The notes: a model not told the origin generated them from the letters alone. Shown: positions 16,528-24,885, numbered from the stretch's first letter. The stretch is 64,000 nt of DNA from UBA2266 sp964406945 (GCA_964406945.1 CAYOTO010000004.1:1-64000), one strand, 5' to 3'. Numbers and translations are program-made.

Positions 16528-17658
16528 CTACTGCTCAGACCTGTCCCGCCTGGACGATTCCGTCTTCTCGGGCTGCTGCGACTCAGAGGTTTCGTCGGCC
16601 GGCAATTCCGAAATCGGTATGGGCCTCTCTGGTTCCCCTACCGCATCGCTGGAGGCCTGCTGAACCCTTTCTCCCTCTTGTGAGACCGTCTCGGCCAGAA
16701 CCTCATCGACCAATTCGGCCTCATTTTGGTCGGCGACCGCCCCTTCGTCCGATTCGCCAACCGCCCGCTCAACTGCAATTTCGTCCTCTGAGATTGCCCC
16801 GGCGGCATCTTCGTCTGTTGTCTCTGTTTGCTCGACCTCACCGGCCGTCAAATACCCCGCCGGCGCCTCATCGGCAAACGCCTGCTGAGCATCGAGAATC
16901 GCCCTTTGAACCGCCTGCTCAGCCGGTTCGTCTGTAAGAGCACGAAGGTACAATCCAGAATCGGACTCGTTTTGCTCCACCCAGGCCAGAGAATCACGAA
17001 TCAGCTCCAGCAGTGCGAGAAACAAGCCGACCACAACCGCCTTATTGCGTCGACCCTCAAAAATTCGTTCGAAAGTCGTAGGACCTTCTGTCTGGAGTCT
17101 GTGCAGGATTTCGATCTGGTACAGGTCGATGGGGGTATCGTCCTTGATATGTCGCAAGTCAACACGGGCGCCCGTTTCTCTGCAAATACGGTCAAATGCC
17201 TCCAGCAAATCCCACACACTGACCTGGTCCATGTCCAGTTCGGGTTCGGCATTGGGCTTGAGGCGCTCGATAATATTGTCGGATCGAGTATGACGTTGGC
17301 CCTGCTCCATCGCAGCCGCTTCCAGCAGATTCGCCGCGTCCTTGAACCGCTTATACTCCAGCAACTGCCGGATCAGTTCCGCACGCGGGTTGCCCTGGTC
17401 CTGATCGTCAACCGCATCCGGCTCGGCCTGCGGCAGCAGCATAGCTGATTTTATCTGCATCAGAGTGGCCGCCATGACCAGGAAATCGCCGGCCAGATCT
17501 ATGTCGAGGCTTTTCAGCATGTCGACGTACTTTATGTACTGATCCGTAATTCGCGATATCGGAATGTCGTATATGTCGACCTCTTCCTTGCGGACCAGAT
17601 ACAGAAGTAAATCGAGCGGACCTGCAAAAATATCAAGATTAACGCGATAATTGCTCAA
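16528..17658 (-). CDS. scpA: Segregation and condensation protein A, with acidic tail
   Basis: ScpA is the kleisin subunit of the SMC-ScpAB chromosome condensin. The first 250 residues match the family closely: NYRVNLDIFAGPLDLLLYLVRK, VDIYDIPISRITDQY, LAGDFLVMAATLMQIKSAMLLP and, at the C-terminal winged helix, a VGLFLALLELIRDSLAWVEQ-like region. The remaining 120 residues are an acidic low-complexity extension (runs of Glu, Asp, Ala, Ser) not present in typical ScpA. The start is a TTG at 17658 with AGGGGTGA just upstream; the frame extends further but there overlaps the DUF2007 gene. It is the last gene of a trpS-DUF2007-scpA unit, and scpB is not in the window. Confidence 0.9.
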   Translation of the reverse strand: MSNYRVNLDIFAGPLDLLLYLVRKEEVDIYDIPISRITDQYIKYVDMLKSLDIDLAGDFLVMAATLMQIKSAMLLPQAEPDAVDDQDQGNPRAELIRQLLEYKRFKDAANLLEAAAMEQGQRHTRSDNIIERLKPNAEPELDMDQVSVWDLLEAFDRICRETGARVDLRHIKDDTPIDLYQIEILHRLQTEGPTTFERIFEGRRNKAVVVGLFLALLELIRDSLAWVEQNESDSGLYLRALTDEPAEQAVQRAILDAQQAFADEAPAGYLTAGEVEQTETTDEDAAGAISEDEIAVERAVGESDEGAVADQNEAELVDEVLAETVSQEGERVQQASSDAVGEPERPIPISELPADETSESQQPEKTESSRRDRSEQ

Positions 17659-17662
17659 AAAA

Positions 17663-17887
17663 TCACCCCTGCTCTCGACTTGAAGCCAGTATTTCCCCGG
17701 CTCGCTCGGCATCGGCCTGACTGCACTGCAATTCGATATGCGCAACGACGGGCACACCCGTGAAGACATTGGATAAATCGGCACCCGATACAAACGCCCG
17801 AATCCCGTTGTCTTCGAGCAACTGCCTGGCCATCTCGGCCTTGATGTAGTCTTCGAATGTGGCTACCGTTACCGGTTCAGCATCCAT
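17663..17887 (-). CDS. DUF2007 family small protein
   Basis: The 74-residue protein reads as a single DUF2007 domain (VTVATFEDYIKAEMARQLLEDNGIRAFVSGADLSNVFTG, then AHIELQCSQADAERAGEIL). The family, sometimes described as putative signal transducer, has a small alpha-beta fold resembling PII-like modules and no known catalysis. It begins 2 bp after the trpS stop codon and ends 4 bp before the scpA start, so it belongs to that operon. Confidence 0.8.
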   Translation of the reverse strand: MDAEPVTVATFEDYIKAEMARQLLEDNGIRAFVSGADLSNVFTGVPVVAHIELQCSQADAERAGEILASSREQG

Positions 17888-17889
17888 CG

Positions 17890-18855
17890 TCAGCCTCCCA
17901 ATCCAACTGCATCTCTGACTTCGGCGAGCGTCTTACTTGCAACCGCTCTGGCCCGACGCGCTCCATCAGCCAGAACATCCCGCACATAATCAGGTTTTTG
18001 GGCCAAATCCGCCCGCTTCCGGCGATAGGGCTCGAAATATTCGATCATCAACTCCGCAAGCCGCTTTTTGGCCTCTCCGTAGCCCATTCCGCCGGCTCGA
18101 TATCGCTTATCCCATTCTGTTATCTCATCGGCGTCGGCCACCAGCTTCAACAGTGCAAAAACATTACATTTCTCGGGAACTTTAGGTTCTTCCACGGGCG
18201 TAGAGTCGGTCACAATCCGCATTATTTTCTTGTGCATCTGCTTTTCAGGCTCGAAAATGCCCAGCGTATTGCCGTAGCTCTTGCTCATTTTGCGCCCGTC
18301 CAGACCCGGAACAACGGCCACCGACTTGATAATATGCTCTTCGGGCACAGCGAGTATTTCGCCGTAGGCGTTATTGAATCGAAGAGCGACATCGCGGGTA
18401 ACTTCGATATGCTGCTTCTGATCTGCGCCGACGGGCACCAGATCCGACTTGAAAATGAGTATATCGGCGGCCTGAAGAACCGGGTATGCAAACAAGCCGT
18501 GGTTGGGGCTGAGCCCCTGCGCGACTTTGTCCTTGAAGCTCACGCACCGCTGCAGAAGCCCCATCGGGGTAACGCAAGACAGAATCCACATAAGCTCGAC
18601 GACCTCCGGCACATCCGACTGCCGCCAGAAGACCGTCTTCTCGGGGTCGAGACCAAGTGCAAGATAGTCCAGAGCCACATCAATCCACCGTGCCTGCAGA
18701 TCTTTCCTGGAAGGATTACTGGTTAAGGCGTGATAGTCGGCGATGAAATAGAAACATTCGTGCTCGGCCTGCAGCTCGAGCTGTCTTCTCATAGCGCCGA
18801 AGAAATTGCCGATGTGCAACTGCCCCGAAGGCTGTATTCCAGAAAGTACTCGCAA
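17890..18855 (-). CDS. trpS: Tryptophanyl-tRNA synthetase
   Basis: This class I aminoacyl-tRNA synthetase charges tRNA-Trp in the cytoplasm. Its 321 residues are standard length for bacterial TrpS. The HIGN signature is at 14-17 (SGIQPSGQLHIGNFFGAMRR) and KMSKS is at 189-193 (GLDGRKMSKSYGN). The intervening region contains YPVLQAADILIF and PVGADQKQHIEVTRD, both typical. The start is a TTG at 18855 with GGAG 6 nt before; the frame is open to 18882 but that part has no site. It is the first gene of the trpS-DUF2007-scpA unit. Confidence 0.95.
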   Translation of the reverse strand: MRVLSGIQPSGQLHIGNFFGAMRRQLELQAEHECFYFIADYHALTSNPSRKDLQARWIDVALDYLALGLDPEKTVFWRQSDVPEVVELMWILSCVTPMGLLQRCVSFKDKVAQGLSPNHGLFAYPVLQAADILIFKSDLVPVGADQKQHIEVTRDVALRFNNAYGEILAVPEEHIIKSVAVVPGLDGRKMSKSYGNTLGIFEPEKQMHKKIMRIVTDSTPVEEPKVPEKCNVFALLKLVADADEITEWDKRYRAGGMGYGEAKKRLAELMIEYFEPYRRKRADLAQKPDYVRDVLADGARRARAVASKTLAEVRDAVGLGG

Positions 18856-18900
18856 TGGCGTCTCCTGATACCGAAAACCCAAAAATGAAATAACACAGCC

Positions 18901-18929
18901 AGACTACCCGCAGATGGCCGATATGTCAA
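18901..18929 (-). promoter_or_regulatory. Predicted trpS operon promoter
   Basis: On the minus strand TTGACA (18924-18929) and TAGTCT (18901-18906) are spaced by 17 bp, 45 bp before the trpS start. Confidence 0.6.
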
Positions 18930-18956
18930 ACATTTTGCCTTCTGATTAGCGCATGC

Positions 18957-18991
18957 AAAAAGACCACCGGCTGCACGTTCAGCAGCCGATG
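18957..18991 (-). terminator. Terminator of the SANT-domain gene
   Basis: On the minus strand a 10-bp stem (CATCGGCTGC / GCAGCCGGTG, one G-U pair) with a 7-nt loop is followed by GTCTTTTT. It lies about 90 bp after the stop codon at 19083. Confidence 0.75.
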
Positions 18992-19082
18992 ATCCGTGTT
19001 TTTATTGCGCAAGAACTACCCCTATCCGTGACCCGAAACAGGCCTCAGGTGTGATGCGAGGCATAGTGCAAAGCAGCTTATC

Positions 19083-19289
19083 TTAGCCGCGACCCAGCGT
19101 CTTCATGTACTTCTTTGATTTGCGAAGACCCATTCGTGAAGCTTTCTTCTTAACCGCATCCAGGGGCCGGTTAAGTTCCTTGGCGACATCTGCCGTCGAA
19201 TTGTTCTTGAACAGCTTCTTGAGCATCGCGATGTCTTCCTTGGTCCAGGTACCCTTCACGAGTTTCTTCTTTGACTTCTTCTTAGCCAT
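19083..19289 (-). CDS. Small SANT/Myb-like DNA-binding protein
   Basis: The 68-residue protein has a basic N-terminal tail (MAKKKSKKKLVKG). One SANT/Myb-like helix-turn-helix follows: WTKEDIAMLKKLFKNN, STADVAKELNRPLDAV and KKKASRMGLRKSKK. The spaced aromatic and the ELNR-type recognition helix suggest DNA binding. GGAG stands 7 nt before the ATG at 19289, which is favoured over an ATG two codons earlier. It is a single gene with its own terminator, just downstream of ssrA on the same strand. The basic tail and small size suggest a nucleoid-associated or regulatory protein; a target is not evident. Confidence 0.75.
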   Translation of the reverse strand: MAKKKSKKKLVKGTWTKEDIAMLKKLFKNNSTADVAKELNRPLDAVKKKASRMGLRKSKKYMKTLGRG

Positions 19290-19509
19290 AATCATACTCC
19301 TTAGCTAACATCCGGGGACGGTGATCCCCATAAAAATATAAAGAACTTGAAGTGCGTCTCACCATCTGCACTACTTCAGACTCCAAACTCGAATTCCTGA
19401 TCGCCCGCCCTTTCAGGCAACGACCACTGTTTTCTTATTAAGAATCTCATAAGTTTGCAGCCGCGTCCCCACGTGCTCTTGCTCTGCACGGTTTCTGGAC
19501 GCAGCCGAG
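19290..19509. other. Gene-free stretch between the ssrA terminator and the SANT gene
   Basis: No protein-like frame is visible. The minus-strand promoter of the SANT gene should lie here; TATATT near 19340 is a possible -10 but no convincing -35 pairs with it. Confidence 0.4.
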
Positions 19510-19541
19510 AAAAACTGCCTGGAGGCACAAATCGAGCCTCC
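19510..19541 (-). terminator. Possible ssrA terminator
   Basis: On the minus strand GGAGGC and GCCTCC form a stem with a 9-nt loop, followed by AGGCAGTTTTT. It lies about 65 bp beyond the 3' end of tmRNA. Confidence 0.55.
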
Positions 19542-19605
19542 AACTATCTTAACAACCCCCGTCGATTTTCGATCCGGCAGACACAATGCCATTGCCGCTT
19601 TCAAA

Positions 19606-19956
19606 TGGAGGCGGGGGGATTCGAACCCCCGTCCCGTGATGCTTCGAGACAAGCTTCTACATGCTTAGTCGCCGATTTGAAATTCGCCTCATTGAGCGCC
19701 CGGCGACAGGCTCTCAAATCGGCTATTTCGGAAAAGGTCTCGCCTCACCGGCCCGAAAAACCGGATCAGCCAGCCTGCTTTCTGACGCCCTTGTCAAACC
19801 CGCAGGCGGGGTCGGACAGGACGGGAGACCATTTAGGCCGCCATTCGCAACTGTGAGTTGCCAAGTAAAGTTAGGTACCGGATGATTAACCAGGCCAACC
19901 GGCATCCTGGGCATGCGACTTGACTGTCCACCATCCGGTCGAAGCCATTCGCCCCC
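19606..19956 (-). ncRNA. ssrA: Transfer-messenger RNA (tmRNA)
   Basis: tmRNA rescues ribosomes stalled on broken mRNA. Read on the minus strand, the 5' end begins GGGGGCGAATGGCTTCGACC, the diagnostic tmRNA start. The 3' end has a T-arm (GGGGGTTCGAATCCCCC) followed by CGCCTCCA. The first and last seven bases pair (GGGGGCG with CGCCTCC, one G-U), giving the tRNA-like acceptor stem. CCA is not encoded. A plausible tag reading frame at 19833-19862 gives Gly-Asn-Ser-Gln-Leu-Arg-Met-Ala-Ala followed by TAA, ending in the Ala-Ala recognised by proteases. The exact resume codon is inferred. Confidence 0.95.
19833..19862 (-). other. tmRNA proteolysis-tag reading frame (inferred)
   Basis: Codons GGC AAC TCA CAG TTG CGA ATG GCG GCC TAA encode GNSQLRMAA. 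It is the only frame in the central part of the tmRNA that ends in Ala-Ala followed at once by a stop. The resume codon would be Gly instead of the commoner Ala. Confidence 0.55.
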
Positions 19957-20352
19957 ATATTCAGTTTTCAAAACCCTGAAACGGGTCGTCGTCGACCCTG
20001 GTTCCAGTCACCCCTATCGTACTCTTAAATACGCGACGTTACAGCAAAAGTTCAATAAGCAACTTAAAACACATGCCGGCGGTGCCAGTCACATGTTTAT
20101 TTCATTCAGCCAACAGCCGCCAAGTCATTGCGTCAATCACGAGTTGTTAATGACGCCACCTTCTATCGCCCCCCGGCGACGAACAACGCTTTTTCCATAT
20201 CCAACAGTATACTACCGCATGGCACTCGAATCGCCACAAAAATACAATATTTTTTTAACTTTTTTTTGCCGTCACAATCGTTATAAACAGTCGCCGGTCG
20301 ATTTCGCAGTGTTTTTCGGACCAGGCCACGCCCCTGTCAGGGTCATGGAAGC
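19957..20352. other. Gene-free stretch upstream of ssrA and the GT2 gene
   Basis: No protein-like frame is visible. A GGGTCG-TCGT-CGACCC hairpin lies near 19986-20001, just upstream of ssrA. The part from about 20230 to 20280 is rich in A and T. The ssrA promoter must lie here on the minus strand, but I cannot locate it confidently. Confidence 0.4.
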
Positions 20353-20380
20353 TTGAAATAAGCTGCAAAACGTGTATAAT
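20353..20380 (+). promoter_or_regulatory. Predicted GT2 gene promoter
   Basis: TTGAAA (20353-20358) and a perfect TATAAT (20375-20380) are spaced by 16 bp. Transcription would start near 20387, which makes an upstream GTG at 20388 effectively leaderless and favours the ATG at 20433. Confidence 0.65.
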
Positions 20381-20432
20381 AAGGGTTGTGAACCAAGGAA
20401 ATGTTCCAAAGACGTTCAATAGACCCGAAGCC

Positions 20433-21206
20433 ATGCAATTATCCATTGTCATTCCGGCATTTGAAGAAAGCACCAAGATAGCCAAGGACATAATGTCCGC
20501 AGCCGAATTCCTTGACGGAAACGGCTACAACGGCGAGATTATAGTCGTGGATGACTGCAGCGAGGACGATACCGCCCAAGTGGCAAAGGCAACCACAGTC
20601 CCGGGCGGAATAAGCCTCAAAGTCCTACGCTACGAACCACACAAGGGTAAAGGTGCCGCGGTCCGCACGGGAATCCTGGAAACAAGTGGTGAATACGTCA
20701 TGTTCGCCGACAGCGGGGTGTGCGTCCCGTTCGGCAACGCACTGCAGGGGCTGCAAATGATCCAAAGCGGACAGTGCGACATAGCGCACGGCTCCAGAAA
20801 GATGATCGACAGCGACATTCAGCAGAGCCAGCCGCTTTACAGAAGGATGTGTTCGCGCCTGTTCAAATGGACAATCAACAAAGCCCTCAAAATCCCCGCC
20901 ACCCTCACTGATACCCAGTGCGGTTTCAAGGTGTATAAAGGGGATGTCGCCAGAGAAGTCTATGCCGAATGCACGACCGACGGTTTTATGTTCGATGTGG
21001 AGGTCATCCTCATCGCCCGAAAGCGAGGCTATAAAATCGCCGAATTTCCGGTGGAATGGACCTGCGACCTTGACAGCCGGCTTTCCTTGACAAGGACTCC
21101 GTGGCCTGTGATCACAGAACTCAGGACTATAAGACGAAACATGACAAAAGAGGTCAAACCCGGCAAAACGACTGCGGACAAGACGCAAATCCAATCGATT
21201 GATTAG
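20433..21206 (+). CDS. Family 2 glycosyltransferase, dolichyl-phosphate sugar synthase-like
   Basis: This GT-A fold enzyme resembles DPM1/ALG5-type transferases that load a sugar on a polyprenyl phosphate at the inner membrane. The 257 residues open with LSIVIPAFEESTKI, then IIVVDDCSEDDTA, YEPHKGKGAAVRTGILETSGEYVMFADSG, and finish with DTQCGFKVYKG and RKRGYKIAEFPVEW. The metal-site stretch is FADSGVCVP rather than the common DADGSTP. No transmembrane segment is present. ATG 20433 is preferred on promoter position, although its ribosome-binding site is weak and a GTG at 20388 is in frame. Its stop overlaps the convergent apbE stop by 3 bp. The nearby Agl23-like GT-C protein could be the user of the lipid-linked sugar. 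Confidence 0.85.
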   Translation: MQLSIVIPAFEESTKIAKDIMSAAEFLDGNGYNGEIIVVDDCSEDDTAQVAKATTVPGGISLKVLRYEPHKGKGAAVRTGILETSGEYVMFADSGVCVPFGNALQGLQMIQSGQCDIAHGSRKMIDSDIQQSQPLYRRMCSRLFKWTINKALKIPATLTDTQCGFKVYKGDVAREVYAECTTDGFMFDVEVILIARKRGYKIAEFPVEWTCDLDSRLSLTRTPWPVITELRTIRRNMTKEVKPGKTTADKTQIQSID

Positions 21207-22216
21207 CCGCCCACGAGTTGCCCCTCTTTCCACCGGCCGTAGCATCTTACCTGCTGTTCTTTCTTGCCGTCCCTCTCTTTCTCGGTAATCACAAGTCCCA
21301 GCACGTCCTTGTGAGCGGCACAGTACCGCTCTATTTCCTCGTGTTTCATTATCATGAAAGCCGTAGAAAGCGCATCGGCCGTACCGCCGTCCGCCGCACA
21401 AGCCCACCCGGCTATGACTCCCTTAACAGGCCTGCCGGTTCTGGGGTCAATAATGTGCTGCCCCTTTTCCAGTCCCGAACCGCTCAGTGAACGCCCTTCC
21501 AGTTGCAGCATCGCAAGTCGCTGTCCTCGGTTCCGGGGGTTGCTGAAAGTAACCGGCCATCCCAGTTCATCCCCTTTCGCCTCTTGTCCGCCCGACAGCT
21601 CGGGCCCGTCGAGGGCAAGCACTGTGCTGAAGCCGCCGTGTATCAGTGCGCGGTCTATGCTCCATTCTCGCAACAGTTCCGCCATTTTGTCCAGGGCGTA
21701 GCCCTTTCCAATACCTCCGAGGTCCACATGCAGCCCGTCCCTCTTGAGCACCACGCTGTAGCTGGATTCGTCCAAATTCATCAACGTCGTACCGGTTTTT
21801 TTCATCGCCTCGGCCAGTTCCTCCTCGCCCGGCCGGCGCGGCTGCTTCTGTTCGTCCCGCCAGCACGCCAGTAGATTTCCGATAGTGATATCAAATGCAC
21901 CGTTGGTCTGCTCGTGCATTTTCCTGCTCAGCATGAGAGATTCGAAGGTGTCCAGCCCCACCTGCAGGGGTTCGCCCGCAGGCAGATTGTTCAGACGCGA
22001 TATATCACTATTCTCAATGTATCTGCTCAGGTTGGCTTCCAGCAAATCCAGCTCGTCGAATGCGGCATCGGCCGCCTGACGGGCGTAAAACTCATCCTCA
22101 TGCTGCACTATGACCTCGAAGGTGGTCGCCATAGCCTGATGGGAATATCGCTTCACCTGCGGAATGGACTCCCAGCCCTCTTCCCAGAATGACTTGTTTG
22201 GCACCTTCTTCTCCAT
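21203..22216 (-). CDS. apbE: FAD:protein FMN transferase (ApbE family)
   Basis: ApbE covalently attaches FMN to Thr or Ser of flavoproteins such as Rnf and Nqr subunits. The 337-residue protein has the family signatures: MATTFEVIVQ near residue 29, NGAFDITIGNLLACWR (105-120), DLGGIGKGYALDK (165-177), IHGGFSTVLALDG, IIDPRTGRPVKG (255-266) and the metal-binding TADALSTAF (279-287). No signal peptide is visible, so a cytoplasmic form is likely; many ApbE proteins are periplasmic lipoproteins. AAGGAG lies upstream of the ATG. It is the last gene of a lipoprotein / GT-C / apbE unit. No obvious FMN-bound target protein is encoded in the window. Confidence 0.9.
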   Translation of the reverse strand: MEKKVPNKSFWEEGWESIPQVKRYSHQAMATTFEVIVQHEDEFYARQAADAAFDELDLLEANLSRYIENSDISRLNNLPAGEPLQVGLDTFESLMLSRKMHEQTNGAFDITIGNLLACWRDEQKQPRRPGEEELAEAMKKTGTTLMNLDESSYSVVLKRDGLHVDLGGIGKGYALDKMAELLREWSIDRALIHGGFSTVLALDGPELSGGQEAKGDELGWPVTFSNPRNRGQRLAMLQLEGRSLSGSGLEKGQHIIDPRTGRPVKGVIAGWACAADGGTADALSTAFMIMKHEEIERYCAAHKDVLGLVITEKERDGKKEQQVRCYGRWKEGQLVGG

Positions 22217-22246
22217 ACCGCTGTCTCCTTGATAGCCCGGGCATGC

Positions 22247-23848
22247 TTACTGGCTCAGCTTCTGGTGAATATCCCGTCGCACGTACCCGAACAGTTTTAC
22301 GTTAGGACGCAGCCAAAAATAATACGGTTCATCGAACAGATACATGTACATCTGCCGCTCTTCGAACGGCGTCAACTTATAGAGCTTACGCACCAGAGCT
22401 TCCTCGACCGCCGGCGAAGCGATTATAAGCGGCGCCGATGGGACGTCATTTTGTACATCGCTCCACCACCAGACATTTGGATATTCTCGCAAGTACCAAG
22501 GCAAAGGCCAATAGTCGCCGGCGGGACTGATAACCTGAATGCGCATGTTCCTGCCGTCTCCATGAACGGCCGCCACGGCATCCACACGATCCACGAGTGC
22601 AAAAACCTCGTCGGTTGTATGCGCATAGACGTAGGGATTGCGGGAGTCGCACTCATATATGTAGCTGCCGGCGTAAGCCTGCCAGCCAAGGTACAGGACG
22701 CCTTCGACGATGAACGCGAGAATTATCAGCCGCGGCAACACGTGAGGCATGAGCCTCACCAGTCCGACGGCTCCGATACCCGCCAGCAATACCATCCCGT
22801 GTAGAAAGCCAAGCATGCACCACGGCGTTTTGTAGGGAATCGCCGAGTAAACAACAACCATAATGACGGTATAAAGAGCTAGAAAGCGTACCAATCCGTA
22901 ATTCGCCTGCAAGAATCGGGGGCGTTTTACCGAAAAGACAAGTCCCGCCGCCGCCAGAATCAGAATCAACGCCTCACTCCAGACCGGCCCGTCGGCGTAC
23001 CGCGAAAAACCGAGCATGCTTAAATAATAGTACCAGGGATGCTCGTGCTGATTATCACCCCCTGCTCTATCCAGATAAGTCGTGTACGTCAGGACAGAAT
23101 CGCCGATGCCTCTCCAGTTTGTAAAGAACGAAGAGAAAAATACTACAGAGACCGCCAATGCAGCCAATATTAACAGCAAAACATGGCTTAATCGAACATG
23201 TCTTCTAAGGGTGTCGCAACGTTCGCCGCGATTCGAGCCCGCCCAGAGCAGAAACATTGCCCCCACGCCCATCGCTGCGACGGCGATAAGAAATGTTTCC
23301 TTCGTCGCGTGCATCAGCCCTAAACATGCGCCCCCAATTACAGCCCATGCAATCCGCGGTCTGCGGTAATACCGCCAGCCGGCGACAATCAGGCCGAAAC
23401 TGAAAAAGACCAGCAGCATCTCCTGAATGTAGTACCGGCTGTAGAAAACCATCGCCGGTGAGACCGCGGTCAGGACTCCCGCCATCACAACCGCAGCTCT
23501 GCCCAGACCATCGGACAAGCCGGCGAGCAAGACGATCAGACCGAGACCGAAAAAAACCGGAATGATGCGAAGTGTAAACTCATCGACCTGGCTCAGATCC
23601 TCTGCGGAACTGAGCCAGGCCGGAATAAGAGTCGAATAATTGAGAGTCGGTCCGTGGTATTCGTTCGGATCATACTCGTATATTCCTTTTTCGAGCAGAG
23701 TTCCAAACTTGTCCGCGTGAACCGCCTCATCGGTGTGCATGGGCCGCTTTTCCAACTGCGGCACACGCAGCACCGCTGCGATGATAAACACCCCAGCAAA
23801 TAGCAGCAGAAACAACCACCGCCGTTTTGCAGACGAACGCGTCGCCAT
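22247..23848 (-). CDS. GT-C-fold integral membrane protein, Agl23/TIGR03663-like
   Basis: The 533-residue protein has about ten hydrophobic helices and the conserved first-loop motif MHTDEAVHADKFG, followed by YDPNEYHGPTLNYSTL. This corresponds to the TIGR03663 family, whose archaeal members (Agl23) act in S-layer glycosylation next to flippase-like proteins. The DE pair in the first loop is the expected catalytic or metal site of GT-C enzymes. Others would annotate it as a glycosyltransferase family 39 protein. It begins 1 bp after the lipoprotein gene ends. Together with the convergent GT2 gene it suggests polyprenyl-linked glycosylation of exported proteins. Confidence 0.8.
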   Translation of the reverse strand: MATRSSAKRRWLFLLLFAGVFIIAAVLRVPQLEKRPMHTDEAVHADKFGTLLEKGIYEYDPNEYHGPTLNYSTLIPAWLSSAEDLSQVDEFTLRIIPVFFGLGLIVLLAGLSDGLGRAAVVMAGVLTAVSPAMVFYSRYYIQEMLLVFFSFGLIVAGWRYYRRPRIAWAVIGGACLGLMHATKETFLIAVAAMGVGAMFLLWAGSNRGERCDTLRRHVRLSHVLLLILAALAVSVVFFSSFFTNWRGIGDSVLTYTTYLDRAGGDNQHEHPWYYYLSMLGFSRYADGPVWSEALILILAAAGLVFSVKRPRFLQANYGLVRFLALYTVIMVVVYSAIPYKTPWCMLGFLHGMVLLAGIGAVGLVRLMPHVLPRLIILAFIVEGVLYLGWQAYAGSYIYECDSRNPYVYAHTTDEVFALVDRVDAVAAVHGDGRNMRIQVISPAGDYWPLPWYLREYPNVWWWSDVQNDVPSAPLIIASPAVEEALVRKLYKLTPFEERQMYMYLFDEPYYFWLRPNVKLFGYVRRDIHQKLSQ

Positions 23849-23849
23849 T

Positions 23850-24764
23850 TTACTCAGCGGGCGTACCGTAAACTTCGACCTCGATGTAGTGGTTTAGATC
23901 GTTGCTGGTATTGCCGTTGCTGTACAGCCGGACATAGCGGCCGACCGTACCCTTGCCGTCGATCAGCTCGCCCTCGTTGGTCTCGGTGTAGTGCATGTCC
24001 TTGCCGATACCCTGACCGGCCGAGTTGTCGATGTCGTTGTTAAACAGGGTCTTAACATCGGTGATAAAGTCCGCATCATTGGCGACCTGGCAGATCACAT
24101 CGTAATATACGCGAGCCTGCTTGTGGTAATGCCATACGACAACAGCGTAGATATTATACTTGGCGCCCAGGTCGATCGTAACGTGCTGCACGAACGGTCC
24201 CAGCTCCACATAGCTGCCGTCGGCGGCCTCTTTGTCGCCATCGGTGATCATCTCCAGCTCACCGATAATCGGCTCTTCGTCGGTAGCCGAAATCGGCTTG
24301 CCGAGAGCGACGTTCTTGGTGCCTTCCGGAGCCAGGAACGGCGGACGCGGCTTACCGCGCGGCTTACGCAGATTCGGAACCTTCGTATCCTGAGGCGTAC
24401 CCACGAACATGGGCTTCGGCAGTTCCAGCGGTATCGGAGCCATGCCGGCCGGGGCTTCGGCCGCGGTGTTGTCGGCGGACTCTTCCGCGGATTCCTCTGC
24501 AGACTCTTCCGCAGCCGCATCGGCGTTTTCTTCCGCGGCGGAATCATCGGCCGATTCCTCGGCAGGCTCGTCGCCGGGCTCTTCGGCAGGAGCCTCATCA
24601 GGCGCTTCTTCCGCAGGCTCAGCCGAGTCATCAGTCTGACTCTGGTCTGTACCTGGCTCGGTGGGTTCTTCACTACTCTTGCAGCCGCAATAAACGCTGA
24701 GCGAAACAACGAACATTCCGACAAGCAAAAGTTTCATCAACTGACTTAGACCTTTTCTCATCAT
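23850..24764 (-). CDS. Acidic-repeat lipoprotein with F5/8-type (discoidin-like) domain
   Basis: The 304-residue protein begins with a signal peptide and a cysteine-rich lipoprotein end (VVSLSVYCGCKSS). A low-complexity linker of about 80 residues follows, made of EEAP, EESA and DDSA repeats. The C-terminal 170 residues look like a discoidin/F5-8C jelly roll: NVALGKPISATDEEPIIG, then ITDGDKEAADGSYVELG, then HVTIDLGAKYNIYAVVVWH, then GRYVRLYSNGNTSND and a final HYIEVEVYG. It is probably anchored to a membrane, with the linker holding the carbohydrate-binding-like domain away from the surface. It leads the operon with the GT-C protein and apbE, behind a TTGACA-N17-TAGTAT promoter. Confidence 0.8.
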   Translation of the reverse strand: MMRKGLSQLMKLLLVGMFVVSLSVYCGCKSSEEPTEPGTDQSQTDDSAEPAEEAPDEAPAEEPGDEPAEESADDSAAEENADAAAEESAEESAEESADNTAAEAPAGMAPIPLELPKPMFVGTPQDTKVPNLRKPRGKPRPPFLAPEGTKNVALGKPISATDEEPIIGELEMITDGDKEAADGSYVELGPFVQHVTIDLGAKYNIYAVVVWHYHKQARVYYDVICQVANDADFITDVKTLFNNDIDNSAGQGIGKDMHYTETNEGELIDGKGTVGRYVRLYSNGNTSNDLNHYIEVEVYGTPAE

Positions 24765-24856
24765 CTCTGACCTCTTTTTCCTTTCGTGCTTGTTTCAATT
24801 GCCCGCCCTGCGGAACATCCGCAGCACACGGGCGTTCCTTGCCCATAAAGACGCAT

Positions 24857-24885
24857 ATACTATTTAATCACAAAGACGTTGTCAA
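24857..24885 (-). promoter_or_regulatory. Predicted promoter of the lipoprotein-GT-C-apbE operon
   Basis: On the minus strand TTGACA (24880-24885) and TAGTAT (24857-24862) are spaced by 17 bp, 93 bp before the start codon. Confidence 0.75.

Noticed and set aside
19606..19956. A tRNA gene at the T-arm-like sequence near 19615-19640.
   Set aside because: The acceptor stem pairs only with sequence 340 nt away, which identifies tmRNA, not a tRNA.
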